In this document: positions 21,657 through 32,446 of the stretch, in pieces
How positions within the stretch are numbered: the stretch's first letter is position 1
How the letters are laid out: each line of letters begins with the position of its first letter
Assembly (NCBI GenBank): GCA_013042375.1
Contig: JABDQH010000094.1
Coordinates: 19,573-83,572, forward strand
Reading direction: 5' to 3'
Length of the DNA: 64,000 nucleotides
DNA from: Woeseiaceae bacterium
GTDB lineage: Bacteria; Pseudomonadota; Gammaproteobacteria; Steroidobacterales; Woeseiaceae
Notes under the pieces: generated by a model
What the model was told of the DNA's origin: nothing
The model's input: only the letters and a program-made list of their open reading frames with translations
Databases searched by the model: none
Position numbers and translations under genes: made by a program

Positions 21657-22262
21657 GTGTCCCCGCTCGAAGCCGCACTGCGACCGCTCGCGCGCGTCCT
21701 CAATCGCAATATTCGCGAGACGACGCCCGCGCGCGAGTTGTGCGAGAAGCTCGACGGCGCAGCGATCGCGGTGCGCGTGCGCAACACGGGTCTCGTCACC
21801 TGGTTCGTCGTTCACGACGAGGTGCTCGAACTCGTGACCGACTACGACGGCGAACCCGATGTCGTCATCACGGGCTCGCTCCTGACGCTGGCCCGCATGG
21901 GGTTTGCATCGGGCCTCGAGGACCTGCGCGACGGCTCGCTCGAACTGACAGGCGATGCACATACGGCCGAACGCCTGCAGCGTCTGCTCGCCCTGGCGAA
22001 GCCGGACGTCGAGGAAGAACTCTCGGGTGTCGTCGGCGACGCGGCAGCACATCGCGTCGGCAGCGTCGCGCGCGGCGTCGGCCAATGGGCGCGCGATACG
22101 CGCGCGACGATGGGCGCCAACATCCGCGAGTACCTGCAGGAAGAAAGCCGCGGCGCGCCGAGCCGCTACGAGGTCGAACGTTTCGGTGCCGAGGTCGGCA
22201 CGCTGCGCGATGACGTCGAGCGCCTTGCGGCGCGCATCGACCGGCTGCAGGAGCGCGACTGA
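21657..22262 (+). CDS. ubiJ: Ubiquinone biosynthesis accessory factor UbiJ (SCP2 domain)
   Basis: SCP2-like fold sequence; ubiE-ubiJ-ubiB order. Confidence 0.85.
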   Translation: MSPLEAALRPLARVLNRNIRETTPARELCEKLDGAAIAVRVRNTGLVTWFVVHDEVLELVTDYDGEPDVVITGSLLTLARMGFASGLEDLRDGSLELTGDAHTAERLQRLLALAKPDVEEELSGVVGDAAAHRVGSVARGVGQWARDTRATMGANIREYLQEESRGAPSRYEVERFGAEVGTLRDDVERLAARIDRLQERD

Positions 22263-22263
22263 C

Positions 22264-23892
22264 ATGGCTCGGCACCGCACGCTGTTCCGCATGCTCGCGA
22301 TCCAGCGCGTGCTCGTGAAGTACGGGCTCGACGACATCATCAAGGAAACGCACCTGTGGCGGCCGCTGCGTTTTCTTTTCTACCTCGCGCCTCGCGGCCG
22401 CGATCGCGAGGCACCGGTCGGCGAGCGCATTCGTCTCGCCCTCGAGGAACTCGGCCCGATATTCGTCAAGTTCGGCCAGGCGATCTCGACCCGCCGCGAC
22501 CTGCTGCCGCCCGACATCGCCGACGAACTCGCCAAACTGCAGGACGCCGTACCGCCATTTCCCGCCAAGCAGGCCATCGCGATCATCGAGGGCGCCTACG
22601 GCGAGCCCGTCACCTCGGTTTTCGAGCGCTTCGACGAGGAACCGCTCGCCGCTGCATCGATCGCGCAGGTGCACACGGCCAGGCTCAAGGCGGGCACCGA
22701 GGTCATCGTCAAGGTCCTGCGGCCTGGCGTGGAGGAACAGATCGATCGCGACCTCGCGGTGCTGCGCACGGTGGCCGGTCTCGCCGCGCGTTACTGGGAG
22801 CACGGCAAGCGCCTGAAACCGCTCGAGGTCGTCGACGAGTACGAACACACGGTCCTCGACGAGCTCGACCTGATGCGCGAGGCCGCGAACACGGCGCAGC
22901 TCAAGCGCAACTTCCAGGGCTCGGAAATGCTGTACGTGCCCGAGGTCTACTGGGACTACTGTCGCCCCGAAGTGCTCGTCCAGGAACGCATCTACGGCAC
23001 GCCGATCAGTGACATCGAGGCGCTGCGCGCTGCCGGGACCAATATCCAGGTGCTCGCCGAGAACGGCGTCGAGATCTTCTTCACGCAGGTATTTCGCCAC
23101 AACTTTTTTCACGCGGACATGCACCCGGGCAACATCTTTGTCATTCACACGGACCCGGAACGCCCGAAATACGCCGCCGTCGATTTCGGCATCGTGGGCA
23201 CGCTGAGTCCCGAGGACCAGCGCTACCTGGCCGAGAACTTCCTCGCGTTCTTCGATCGCGACTACCACCGCATTGCGAAGCTGCATATTGATTCGGGCTG
23301 GGTGCCGCCCGGCACGCGCGTCGACCAGCTCGAGTCGGCCGTGCGCACGGTCTGCGATCCGATCTTCTCGAAGCCGCTGGCAGAGATCTCGTTCGCGCAG
23401 GTGCTGATGCGCCTGTTCCGGGTCGCGCAGCGCTTCGACGTCGAGATCCAGCCGCAGATGATCCTGCTGCACAAGACACTGTTCAACATCGAGGGCCTCG
23501 GCCGCCAGCTCTACCCGCAGCTCGACCTGTGGAAGACCGCGCACCCGGTATTGAGGCGCTGGATGGACGAGCAGGTCGGCGGGCGCGCGATGCTGCGCGA
23601 CGTGCGCGCGAACCTGCCGCAGGTACGCGACGCCCTGCGCGAACTGCCGACGATCCTGCACCATCTCGGCGAGCAGGCCGCCGAGGGCCGTATCCGCTTC
23701 AACCTGCAGTCACCCGAACTCAGGGCCATCCGGGAACAGCTCGACACGCAGCGCCGCCAGCGTTACTGGCTGACCGCGGCGGCGACCGCGATTATTGCCG
23801 GCACTGTCGTCATCACGTTCGGGTCGCTGCCGTGGCTGGGCTGGGCCCTGCTCGGCGGCGGCGGTGTCGCGGCCTGGGTCGCCCGGCCCTGA
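22264..23892 (+). CDS. ubiB: Ubiquinone biosynthesis protein UbiB (ABC1/ADCK kinase-like)
   Basis: GPIFVKFGQAISTRRDLLPPDIADELAKLQD, FFHADMHPGNIFV, AVDFGIVGTL. Confidence 0.94.
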   Translation: MARHRTLFRMLAIQRVLVKYGLDDIIKETHLWRPLRFLFYLAPRGRDREAPVGERIRLALEELGPIFVKFGQAISTRRDLLPPDIADELAKLQDAVPPFPAKQAIAIIEGAYGEPVTSVFERFDEEPLAAASIAQVHTARLKAGTEVIVKVLRPGVEEQIDRDLAVLRTVAGLAARYWEHGKRLKPLEVVDEYEHTVLDELDLMREAANTAQLKRNFQGSEMLYVPEVYWDYCRPEVLVQERIYGTPISDIEALRAAGTNIQVLAENGVEIFFTQVFRHNFFHADMHPGNIFVIHTDPERPKYAAVDFGIVGTLSPEDQRYLAENFLAFFDRDYHRIAKLHIDSGWVPPGTRVDQLESAVRTVCDPIFSKPLAEISFAQVLMRLFRVAQRFDVEIQPQMILLHKTLFNIEGLGRQLYPQLDLWKTAHPVLRRWMDEQVGGRAMLRDVRANLPQVRDALRELPTILHHLGEQAAEGRIRFNLQSPELRAIREQLDTQRRQRYWLTAAATAIIAGTVVITFGSLPWLGWALLGGGGVAAWVARP

Positions 23893-23895
23893 CGC

Positions 23896-24612
23896 CTAAT
23901 CGAGCACGAAGCTGACCTCACGCCCTGTCTCGGATATGCCGGAAATGCTGTAGCCGAGGTCGCGCAGGTTCGCGATGCTCTCTAGCGTTCTGCGCTTGCC
24001 GATACCGGGAAACCGATGGTGGAACTCGACCAGCAGCTGTCTGGGCAGTGCCCCGTCGCGACGCAGGCTTGCCAGGATCTCGTACTCGGCGCCTTCGACA
24101 TCTATCTTCAGAAGATCGACGCGCTCGTGACCCAGCTTTCGCATCACCGTCTCGATCGTATAGGCCGGCGCGTCGATGAAATCGCCGACATCGCCGGCCG
24201 CTTCATCGGCCGTCCACATGACCGCCGAGCGCTTGCCGCGCTCGCTGACGCGCCGATAGAGGCGCAGGGTGCCGTCGGCACCCGCGGCCGCCCACGGGTG
24301 GAACACGAACCGATCGGGCAATGCCTGCTGTTCGACCCAGTCCCTGGCGAACGGGGTCGGGTCGAACGCGTGCACGGTCACATTGTGATCATCGATCAGG
24401 CCGAGATCGAAGTCGATGAGATCGCCGACGCCCACGGAATAGACGATGGCATCGCTGTCGAGCAGCTCGGAAATGTACTTCCAGCTGTCGCGCTGGCGCA
24501 GATCGAAGTCAACTTCGCGCCGCAGCCACAACTCCTTGCCGGAGATTCTCTTCAGGAACAGCTTCGCTGGCCAGAACCAGGGCTGGCGCTTCATCCATCC
24601 GGACGTTCTCAA
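23896..24612 (-). CDS. FkbM-family methyltransferase
   Basis: YSVGVGDLIDFDLGLID, VDLLKIDVEGAEYEIL. Confidence 0.85.
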   Translation of the reverse strand: MRTSGWMKRQPWFWPAKLFLKRISGKELWLRREVDFDLRQRDSWKYISELLDSDAIVYSVGVGDLIDFDLGLIDDHNVTVHAFDPTPFARDWVEQQALPDRFVFHPWAAAGADGTLRLYRRVSERGKRSAVMWTADEAAGDVGDFIDAPAYTIETVMRKLGHERVDLLKIDVEGAEYEILASLRRDGALPRQLLVEFHHRFPGIGKRRTLESIANLRDLGYSISGISETGREVSFVLD

Positions 24613-24678
24613 TGGTAACCCCTCCTTGCGGATATCCGATTATACGATTGCCCGGCGTTCAGGTACCCTCGATCGTCG

Positions 24679-25230
24679 ATGGACAAGGCAACCGCGAGGA
24701 CCATTGCCGATGCGCTCACGTGGGCACGCGTCTGGAGCGCGATACCGATCACGATTTGCGCACTCTACGATCTCAGGTGGTGGGTGTTCGGGCTGTATGT
24801 CGCCGCTGCGATCAGCGACAACCTCGACGGCCGCTTCGCCCGCATCGGTGACCCGCCCAAGAGCGACGTCGACCTCGACGGACACGCCGACACGCTCATC
24901 GGCGTCATGACGCTTGTCTGGATCTGGATGCTGATTCCCGGTTTCTGGGAAAAGTACTGGCTGCCCTACCTCCCGGTCCTGTTCGGCGTCCAGTCCTGGC
25001 TGTGGTTGACCGAGCACCGCTACCCGGCGCTCGGCACACCGCACTTCCAGGTCGGCCGCTACATGATGGCGCTGTTCTTCTGTCTCTTACCCGTGCTCAT
25101 CGCGTTCGGCGACGTCGAGTGGTTCGTCCACGCGGTCCTCATCGGGTCCATCACTGGCAAGCTGCGCACGGTCTGGTATTACGTGACAACCGACAAAACC
25201 GCGCTCGCAAAACAGGCGGAAACGAAATGA
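24679..25230 (+). CDS. CDP-alcohol phosphatidyltransferase-like membrane protein
   Basis: AAISDNLDGRFARIGDPPKSDVDLDGHADT resembles the DGxxAR...GxxxDxxxD motif; multiple TM. Confidence 0.75.
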   Translation: MDKATARTIADALTWARVWSAIPITICALYDLRWWVFGLYVAAAISDNLDGRFARIGDPPKSDVDLDGHADTLIGVMTLVWIWMLIPGFWEKYWLPYLPVLFGVQSWLWLTEHRYPALGTPHFQVGRYMMALFFCLLPVLIAFGDVEWFVHAVLIGSITGKLRTVWYYVTTDKTALAKQAETK

Positions 25231-25790
25231 AAGCATGGCTCGGACGATTCGTTCTCAGGCTCGGCGGTTGGGAGCCCGTCGGCGGCATCCCCGACGACCC
25301 CGAAGCCGTGATCATCGCGGCGCCACACACGTCCAACTGGGATGCCCTCTGGGCGATTGCCTACAAGCTCGCGGTCGGGCTCGACGTGAAATGGTTTGCC
25401 AAGCACTCGGCGTTCTGGTTCCCGCTCGGCAACCTCCTGCGCGCCTTCGGCGCGATCGACCTCAACCGCGAAAAGGCCGGCACGGCCGTCGAGGAGGCTA
25501 TCCGGTTGTTCGATGAAAAGGATTCGTTTTACTTCGCGCTGGCCCCCGAAGGGACGCGCACGAAGATGCCCGGCTGGAAGACCGGCTTCTACCGCATCGC
25601 CACGGGGGCAACCGTGCCGGTCTATCTCGGCTTTCTCGATTTCGGGAAACGGCAGATCGGCATCGGCCCCGCGATTCACCTGAGCGGCGACCCCGAGGCC
25701 GACCTGGCCGTCATCCGTAACTTCTACGAAGGCATCGAAGGGCGCTGGCCCGAGAAGGCCAGCCCCATCGAATTTCCCGATTACTCGTAG
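25227..25790 (+). CDS. 1-acyl-sn-glycerol-3-phosphate acyltransferase family
   Basis: IIAAPHTSNWDALWA (H-x4-D), ALAPEGTRTK. Confidence 0.88.
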   Translation: MKAWLGRFVLRLGGWEPVGGIPDDPEAVIIAAPHTSNWDALWAIAYKLAVGLDVKWFAKHSAFWFPLGNLLRAFGAIDLNREKAGTAVEEAIRLFDEKDSFYFALAPEGTRTKMPGWKTGFYRIATGATVPVYLGFLDFGKRQIGIGPAIHLSGDPEADLAVIRNFYEGIEGRWPEKASPIEFPDYS

Positions 25791-28102
25791 CTGTAGTTCA
25801 CCTCGAAGCCGATTATGCGGCCCTTCTTCATCGGGCCGGCCGTCCACAGGCCCGCGATCGAGGTCAGGTTGCCCCAGTTTGCTTCGTCCGTAAGGTTCTT
25901 GCCGTACAGCGATACCATCCAGCGATCGTCACCCGGGAACCAGTTGACGCTCGCGTTGGTGCGCTCCTGGTCGTCGAACAACTCGGTGTTCGAATCGTTA
26001 TACGGATGCCCTTCGCGGAAGCTGTGGTTCGCGGCTACGTTGACGAGTCCCTCGCCAACCGGTATGTCCCACAAAAAGCCGAGGCTGTAGTTGGTCGGCG
26101 CAAGACGCGGCAGCTCGTCACCGATGACCACCTCATCGGGGTCGATCGCGCCGGCGGCCCGCAAGGCACTCTCCAGTGCCGGCACGAACGGGTCGAGGCT
26201 GTCGTACTCGCCGTCCTGCCAGCCGAACGAGGCCGTGATCGAGAAGTTGTCGGTCAGGAGCGCGGCGAAGTCGGCCTCGACACCTGTGATCGTCACGTCA
26301 CCGGCGTTGATCGTCGCCTGCAGCACGATGACCTGCTGGTCGCCAATGTTCAGCTCTCGCTGCATGTCCTTGATGTCGTTGTGGTACGCAGCGACATTGA
26401 GACGCATCTTGCCGTCATTGAACTCGGTCTTGAGACCGATCTCGATCGTGTTGCTTTCCTCTTCCCTGGTCGGTCCCGGCGGGATGAACTGGGGCTTCGC
26501 ATTACGGAAGTTGACGCCTCCCGAGCGGAACCCTTTCGACCAGTAGCCGTAAATACGAGTGTCGTCGCTGAGGTGGTACATCGCGCCGAGGCGCGGCGTA
26601 ATGTTCTGCCAGTCGTCCTTGACGTCCACGAATGAGCAATCGAAAGTCTCGTTATCCGTGCACACGCCAGGGCCTTCGATTTCCGGCGTGCCGGGATCGT
26701 CGGGCGTGCTGTCGATGATCGACGCGGTCTTCTCCTCGTCCGTGTAGCGCAGTCCGGCCGTCAGCGTCAGCCTGTCGCTGATATGGAAATCGTTGGTCCA
26801 GAATATGCCGAGGTTCTTCGAGAACATGTCACCGCCGAGTGCGGCCTGCAGGTTAATGCCGAATGGCGCCGGCCCGAGCGGTGGCGGCAACCAGATGTAG
26901 CGCGCTTCCCGATACTCGATGTCCTGCTCGAAGTAATACAGGCCGATGGTCGCGTCCCAGTTCTCGCGCAGCGATCCCGACCAGCGCAGTTCGTTGCTGA
27001 TCTGGTCCTGCTCGGTATAACCCGGTGCCGCGAAGATCGGCAGGTCGGTACCGTCGATGTCCGCGGCCGAGTCCGCCTCAACCTCGCGAATACCGAAGAT
27101 GTTGGTCAGTGTGCCGTTACCCACCTCGGCGATCGACACCTCGAACATGATCTGCGTCCAGTCGAGCGACGTGAAGCCGGTTTCGTCGGACAGGGTCTCA
27201 AATTCCGGGACCGCACCGGCGCGTTGTGCCGTGACGTTCGACCATGCAGCGCCGTCACCGTCCATCTGGCCGCGTTCGACCATCAGCGTCCATTCGGAAT
27301 TGTCGCCCGGCGTAAACACGAGCGAAGGCCGAACCAGCAGCGTCTCCATGGCGCCGACCCGGCCGCCAGCAGCCGGGTTGATATAGAACGGCTGCAGCGG
27401 GCTCGGCGCCGTCGTGTTGATCGACTGGTAGTAGCCGCGATCGTCGTCGAAGAGAACGGCGAGCTTGCCGGCAAGCACGTCCTCCATGAGCGCGCCTTCG
27501 ACGGCGAAGGCCAGGCTGTTCTGGTTCTCGTCGGTGCCGCCGGCGCGCAGGCGCAGGCCGAACTCGCCGCTCGGACGCGCGTTGCGCAGCACCACGGCGC
27601 CGCCCGTTACGTTACGGCCGAACAGGAGGCCCTGCGGACCGCGCAGCACTTCCACGGACTCGAGATCGAAAGTGTCGATGACGACGCCATAGGTCGTACC
27701 CATGTAGAGACCGTCGACGAACACGCCGACCGTGGGATCTACCGACGGAATCGAGCTGTTGATGCCCTGGCCGCGAATCGAGAAGTTCTGCACGCCCGGG
27801 AACGTGCCGACCGACTCGAGCTGCACATTTGGCATCAGGTAACTGAGGTCGTCGATCTTCTTGACGAACATCGCCTCAATCTGCTGGGCGCCGAACGCGC
27901 TGACGGCGACGGGCACATCCTGCACAGTCTCGGCCGTGCTGCGTTTACGGGCCGTCGTGACGATCTCCTCGAGGAACACGCCTGCAGCACCTTCCTGGGC
28001 CATAGACGGACTCGTCGCGAACAGCGAGATGAGCGCCGTCGATGCGGCGGCCATGGCGGCGGCGCCCACACGGAACCGCCGGTCTTCAGTTTGACTAGAC
28101 AT
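25781..28102 (-). CDS. TonB-dependent outer membrane receptor
   Basis: Plug TARKRSTAETVQDVPVAVSAFGAQQIE, RGPQGLLFGRNVTGGAV, C-terminal barrel ending NYSYE. Confidence 0.92.
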   Translation of the reverse strand: MSSQTEDRRFRVGAAAMAAASTALISLFATSPSMAQEGAAGVFLEEIVTTARKRSTAETVQDVPVAVSAFGAQQIEAMFVKKIDDLSYLMPNVQLESVGTFPGVQNFSIRGQGINSSIPSVDPTVGVFVDGLYMGTTYGVVIDTFDLESVEVLRGPQGLLFGRNVTGGAVVLRNARPSGEFGLRLRAGGTDENQNSLAFAVEGALMEDVLAGKLAVLFDDDRGYYQSINTTAPSPLQPFYINPAAGGRVGAMETLLVRPSLVFTPGDNSEWTLMVERGQMDGDGAAWSNVTAQRAGAVPEFETLSDETGFTSLDWTQIMFEVSIAEVGNGTLTNIFGIREVEADSAADIDGTDLPIFAAPGYTEQDQISNELRWSGSLRENWDATIGLYYFEQDIEYREARYIWLPPPLGPAPFGINLQAALGGDMFSKNLGIFWTNDFHISDRLTLTAGLRYTDEEKTASIIDSTPDDPGTPEIEGPGVCTDNETFDCSFVDVKDDWQNITPRLGAMYHLSDDTRIYGYWSKGFRSGGVNFRNAKPQFIPPGPTREEESNTIEIGLKTEFNDGKMRLNVAAYHNDIKDMQRELNIGDQQVIVLQATINAGDVTITGVEADFAALLTDNFSITASFGWQDGEYDSLDPFVPALESALRAAGAIDPDEVVIGDELPRLAPTNYSLGFLWDIPVGEGLVNVAANHSFREGHPYNDSNTELFDDQERTNASVNWFPGDDRWMVSLYGKNLTDEANWGNLTSIAGLWTAGPMKKGRIIGFEVNYSYE

Positions 28103-28180
28103 GATTTCCCCCTGGTATCTCGAATGAGAATAATCACAGCTTACTGTCACGCACGGCCAGTTTCCAATAGCATTCGCGGG

Positions 28181-28864
28181 ATGAGAACGATTCGTAGTTT
28201 CGTGCGGCGGGCCGGGCGCGTCACGGCGTCGCAGCAGCGCGCGCTCGAGGAGCTCTGGCCGCTCTACGGCGTGGATGACGACGGGCAGGTGCTGTCCTTC
28301 GCCGGGCTGTTCGGGCGCGACGCGCCGGTCGTTCTCGAGATCGGTTTCGGCAACGGCGAGACTTTTGTCAAACAGGCGGCCGCCGATCCCGACCGCAATT
28401 ATCTCGGCATCGAGGTACACGAACCGGGCATCGGGCACTGCCTGATCAAGGCGCACGAGGCCGGGGCTGGCAACCTGCGCGTGCTCGCGCACGATGCCGT
28501 CGAGGTGTTGCAGACCCGGGTGCCGGCCGGCTCCCTGGCACGCCTCAACCTCTACTTTCCCGATCCCTGGCCAAAAAAACGCCATCACAAGCGGCGCATC
28601 GTGCAGGACGCGTTCGTCGAGTTGGTCGCCGACCGGCTCGGGGACGGCGGCACCTGGTACATCGCCACCGACTGGGCCAACTACGCCGAGCATATCGACG
28701 ACGTTTTTGCCCACTCGGACCGATTTACCTTAATCGAGCGCCGGGAACATGACGGCGAGGCGCCGCTGGATCGTCCGCGCACGAAATTCGAGCGCCGCGG
28801 CCTGGGCAAGGGCCACCGCATCGTCGACTGGTGTTTCCGCAAAAATGGGCGCTCTTGCGGCTAA
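28181..28864 (+). CDS. trmB: tRNA (guanine-N7-)-methyltransferase
   Basis: VLEIGFGNGETFVKQAAADPDRNYLGIEVHEPGI, FPDPWPKKRHHKRRI. Confidence 0.95.
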   Translation: MRTIRSFVRRAGRVTASQQRALEELWPLYGVDDDGQVLSFAGLFGRDAPVVLEIGFGNGETFVKQAAADPDRNYLGIEVHEPGIGHCLIKAHEAGAGNLRVLAHDAVEVLQTRVPAGSLARLNLYFPDPWPKKRHHKRRIVQDAFVELVADRLGDGGTWYIATDWANYAEHIDDVFAHSDRFTLIERREHDGEAPLDRPRTKFERRGLGKGHRIVDWCFRKNGRSCG

Positions 28865-28943
28865 TAACTATGTGTTTCTTGCGCTCCGCGCTGCATGATC
28901 TATAACGGTAATAGAGGCAACGCAAAGGAAGAGGACGAAGAAA

Positions 28944-29234
28944 ATGGCAGTCCGGTATCCCGTCATCGGTCATTGGTTTCGCCGGCCAAACGGGACGCTG
29001 TTCGAGGTAGTCGCCATTGACGAAGTCGCCGGGACCATAGAAATCCAGCAGTTCGACGGCACGATCGACGAGATCGACAACGAGCGCTGGCCACAGCTGC
29101 TGCTGGCGGAAGTCAGTGCGCCTGAAGACTGGTCCGGCTCCGTCGATATGGACCCCGAGGACTTCGGTATCAAGAGCGACGCCGAACTCCCGAACGGCTA
29201 CCACGATCCGCTGGCGTTCCTGGACAAGCTCTGA
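28944..29234 (+). CDS. Conserved hypothetical protein
   Basis: MAVRYPVIGHWFRRPNGTLFEVVAIDEVAGTIEIQQFDGTIDEID; ORF with codon structure and upstream purine-rich RBS. Confidence 0.7.
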   Translation: MAVRYPVIGHWFRRPNGTLFEVVAIDEVAGTIEIQQFDGTIDEIDNERWPQLLLAEVSAPEDWSGSVDMDPEDFGIKSDAELPNGYHDPLAFLDKL

Positions 29235-29235
29235 T

Positions 29236-29580
29236 CTACATACTGGTCGGGCCTGTCACATAGATAACGCCGTCGCGCACCGCGACGTCGACCCTCCTCA
29301 GTGTGCGCCCGTTTCCCGGCCCCGCGAAACAATACCCCGTCTCGATTTCGTAGCTCGCGCCGTGCGACGCGCAGATCAGCGCACTCTTGTCCCTGGTCAG
29401 GAACTTGTCGGGCGACCAGTTGAGCGGGTGCCCGACGTGCACGCAAAAATTCTGGTACGCGTAGACCGTCTCTCCCTTGCGCACGACGAAACCGCGAAAG
29501 GGCCAGTCGCCGTCGCCGATCTGGAACTCACGGCAACCGGGATCGTCGAGCTCGTCGATGCGACCGACGGCGATTTCCAT
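29236..29580 (-). CDS. Rieske [2Fe-2S] domain protein
   Basis: CVHVGHPLNW...ICASHGASYE (CxH...CxxH). Confidence 0.88.
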   Translation of the reverse strand: MEIAVGRIDELDDPGCREFQIGDGDWPFRGFVVRKGETVYAYQNFCVHVGHPLNWSPDKFLTRDKSALICASHGASYEIETGYCFAGPGNGRTLRRVDVAVRDGVIYVTGPTSM

Positions 29581-29585
29581 TTCGC

Positions 29586-30851
29586 TCAATTCGCATCCTC
29601 GTTCCATGGCGCTACCTTGAACAGCAGCAACATTCCCGGAACCGCCAGCAATGTGCAGATCAGGAAGAAGGTCGTCCAGCCGGTTCGCTCGACAATGAGT
29701 CCGGTCGTCGCGCTGGCCAGCACCCGTGGTACCGAGACCAGCGCCGTGAACAGCGCAAACTGGGTCGCCGCGAATGCTACGTTCGTCGACTTGGCCATGA
29801 AAGCTGTCAGCGCGGCCGTTCCGAGGCCAACACCGAGGTATTCGAAAGCCATCGCAAACGCCAGCATCCATGGATTTGGTCCGACGATCGACAACAAGGC
29901 GAATCCGAGAATACTCGCGATTTGCACGAACCCGAACAACCACAGCGCGCGATTGATCGAGACCTTGACCATGATCAATCCGCCGACCAGGCCCCCGACA
30001 ATTGCCGCTGTCGTGCCGACAAACTTGGCGATCGTGCCGATCTGCGTTCCCGTGAACCCGACATCGTGAAAGAACGGCGTCTGCAACGCAGTCGCCATAT
30101 TGTCACCAAGCTTGTAGAGGAACAGGAATGCCAGCACGAGCAGTGCCGAGCCGAGTCCGGCACGGCCGATGAACTCCCGGAACGGTTCGATTACTGATTC
30201 CTTCAGCGATCGCGGCGGTGACGGCTCCTTGATCGCCTCGGCAATAACCAGCGTCATCACAATTCCCACCAGCATGAACAACGCCACGATGACGAAGACC
30301 ATGTGCCACGGGAGCCGGTCAGCCAGGATGAGTCCAAGCCCGCCCGGAATGAGTCCTGAGAGACGGTACGCCTGCACGTGGACAGAGTTCCCCAATCCGA
30401 GCTCGACGTCGGGCAGCAATTCGCGACGAAAAGCATCGAGGACGACGTCCTGGCTGGCACTGAAAAAGGCGACAGCTACGGCCAGGTAGGCAACCGCCCA
30501 GAGCGACAGCGCCGGCTCGTAAAAACCGAGGGCGGCAATCGAAACGAGCAAAGCCAGTTGGGTCACGAGGATCCAGCCGCGCCGGTGACCGAGAAACGGC
30601 AGGGTGTAGCGATCCATGATCGGAGCCCACAGGAACTTCCATGTGTAGGGGAACTGCACCAGCGCGAAGAACCCGATTTCCGCGAGGCCCACACCTTCCG
30701 TGCGCAGCCAGTACGGGACCATCTGGAACAGCAAGTAGAGCGGCAGCCCTGAAGAGAATCCGGTGAACACACATATCAGCATGCGCCGGTTCAGCACGGC
30801 TTCTTTCAAGCTCTCCTTGCGCGTTCTGTCGAGGTTGGCGTCAGCCGTCAT
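29586..30851 (-). CDS. AmpG-like MFS transporter
   Basis: FTGFSSGLPLYLLFQMVPYWLRTEGV, FLWAPIMDRYTLPFLGHRRGWIL. Confidence 0.87.
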   Translation of the reverse strand: MTADANLDRTRKESLKEAVLNRRMLICVFTGFSSGLPLYLLFQMVPYWLRTEGVGLAEIGFFALVQFPYTWKFLWAPIMDRYTLPFLGHRRGWILVTQLALLVSIAALGFYEPALSLWAVAYLAVAVAFFSASQDVVLDAFRRELLPDVELGLGNSVHVQAYRLSGLIPGGLGLILADRLPWHMVFVIVALFMLVGIVMTLVIAEAIKEPSPPRSLKESVIEPFREFIGRAGLGSALLVLAFLFLYKLGDNMATALQTPFFHDVGFTGTQIGTIAKFVGTTAAIVGGLVGGLIMVKVSINRALWLFGFVQIASILGFALLSIVGPNPWMLAFAMAFEYLGVGLGTAALTAFMAKSTNVAFAATQFALFTALVSVPRVLASATTGLIVERTGWTTFFLICTLLAVPGMLLLFKVAPWNEDAN

Positions 30852-31623
30852 GCGCCCAATCGTAATCCATGATCAGTGGCGCGTGGTCGGAGAAGCGCTG
30901 CGACTTGTAGATCTCGGTGCGCTGCACCTTGTCCCTGAGGCCGGGCGTCACGACATGGTAGTCGATGCGCCACCCGACATTTTTGTCCCAGGCGGCCCCG
31001 CGGTTCGACCACCACGTGTATTGTTCGGGCTCCTGCTCGAGCGTGCGAAACGCGTCGACCCACCCGAGTTTGCCGAAGACCTGGTCCAGCCAGGCGCGCT
31101 CCTCGGGCAGGCAGCCCGAGTTCTTCTGGTTCTGCTTCCAGTTCCTGATGTCGCCTTCCTTGTGCACGATGTTCCAGTCGCCGCAGATAACGTACTCGGC
31201 GCGGCGTCGCTTCAGTTTTCGCATGTGCTCGGTGAACGAGGTCATGCACCGGTACTTGGCCGCCTGGCGTTCCTCGCTCGAGGAACCCGACGGCAGGTAC
31301 AGCGACACGACGTTGATCCCGCCGAGCTGAACTTCGAGGTAGCGTCCTTCCTTATCGAACTCCTCGTCGCCGTAGCCGCGCACGACTCTCCGGGGCTCGT
31401 GCCGCGTGTAGATGGCCGTACCCGAGTAGCCTTTCTTCTCGGCGTCTTCGTAGAAGCAGTGATAGCCGGCCGGCGAAAACACGTCGTCGGTGAGCTGGTG
31501 CTCCTGCGCCTTGGTCTCCTGGATACAGACGACGTCGGCATGCTGCGCGCGCATCCACTCAAAGAACCCCTTGCGGGCGGCGGCGCGGATACCGTTGGCA
31601 TTGAGGGTGATAACGCGGAACAA
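30841..31623 (-). CDS. xthA: Exodeoxyribonuclease III
   Basis: [39 protein letters not shown]. Confidence 0.92.
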   Translation of the reverse strand: MFRVITLNANGIRAAARKGFFEWMRAQHADVVCIQETKAQEHQLTDDVFSPAGYHCFYEDAEKKGYSGTAIYTRHEPRRVVRGYGDEEFDKEGRYLEVQLGGINVVSLYLPSGSSSEERQAAKYRCMTSFTEHMRKLKRRRAEYVICGDWNIVHKEGDIRNWKQNQKNSGCLPEERAWLDQVFGKLGWVDAFRTLEQEPEQYTWWSNRGAAWDKNVGWRIDYHVVTPGLRDKVQRTEIYKSQRFSDHAPLIMDYDWAHDG

Positions 31624-31681
31624 CCGGGGTCTCCTGTGTCATACTCGGTTGGAAAGCGGCAATCATACAGAACCCCCTCCA

Positions 31682-32329
31682 ATGCGTGGCTACAAGAGAG
31701 AATTTATCGAGCTGGCGCTCGAACTCGGCGTGCTGCGGTTCGGTGAGTTTACGTTGAAGTCGGGACGGCTCAGCCCCTACTTCTTCAACGCCGGCCTGTT
31801 CAATACCGGCTATGCCGCCGCCAAGCTCGCCCGTTATTACGCTGCCGCGATCGCCGAATCCGACGTTCGCTTCGACATGTTGTTCGGCCCGGCGTACAAG
31901 GGGATTCCCCTGGCGACACTTGCGGCGGCTGCCCTGGCCGAACATCACGACATCGACGTGCCGTACTCGTTCAACCGTAAGGAGGCGAAGGCGCACGGCG
32001 AGGGCGGCAATATCGTCGGCGCGCCGCTCAGCGGGCGCATACTGATCGTCGACGACGTCATCACGGCCGGGACGGCCGTCCGCGAGGCCTGCCAGATCAT
32101 CTCGGCGGCCGGCGCCGAGATCGCGGGGCTCGTCATCTCACTCGATCGCCAGGAGCGCGGACAGGGTGCCTATTCGGCGGTCCAGGAGCTGAAACAGACG
32201 CTCGGAATCCCGGTCATAAGTATTGTGCAGCTCGATGACCTGGTCGACATCTTAGAGGAATCAAGCGAGTATGAGCGTTATCTGGAACCGGTACTGGCTT
32301 ATCGCAAGCAATACGGCGTTATTACATAA
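31682..32329 (+). CDS. pyrE: Orotate phosphoribosyltransferase
   Basis: [37 protein letters not shown]. Confidence 0.95.
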   Translation: MRGYKREFIELALELGVLRFGEFTLKSGRLSPYFFNAGLFNTGYAAAKLARYYAAAIAESDVRFDMLFGPAYKGIPLATLAAAALAEHHDIDVPYSFNRKEAKAHGEGGNIVGAPLSGRILIVDDVITAGTAVREACQIISAAGAEIAGLVISLDRQERGQGAYSAVQELKQTLGIPVISIVQLDDLVDILEESSEYERYLEPVLAYRKQYGVIT

Positions 32330-32446
32330 CCCCATGATTTTTGTGCGATTGCGCGAATTTTACAGCGCACCCAAAGGCAGTTAAGCTGGCATCAAAACGA
32401 GAACCAGTCACGGTACCAAAAAGACATTTACTGGCATAGTCAAGCG

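Noticed and set aside
21868-23664. 598-aa minus-strand ORF opposite ubiJ/ubiB
   Set aside because: Antisense artefact of GC-rich codon usage; the plus strand carries clear UbiJ/UbiB motifs.
26783-28864. 693-aa plus-strand ORF spanning the TonB receptor and trmB
   Set aside because: Only the trmB part (from 28181) is coding; the upstream part is antisense to the receptor.
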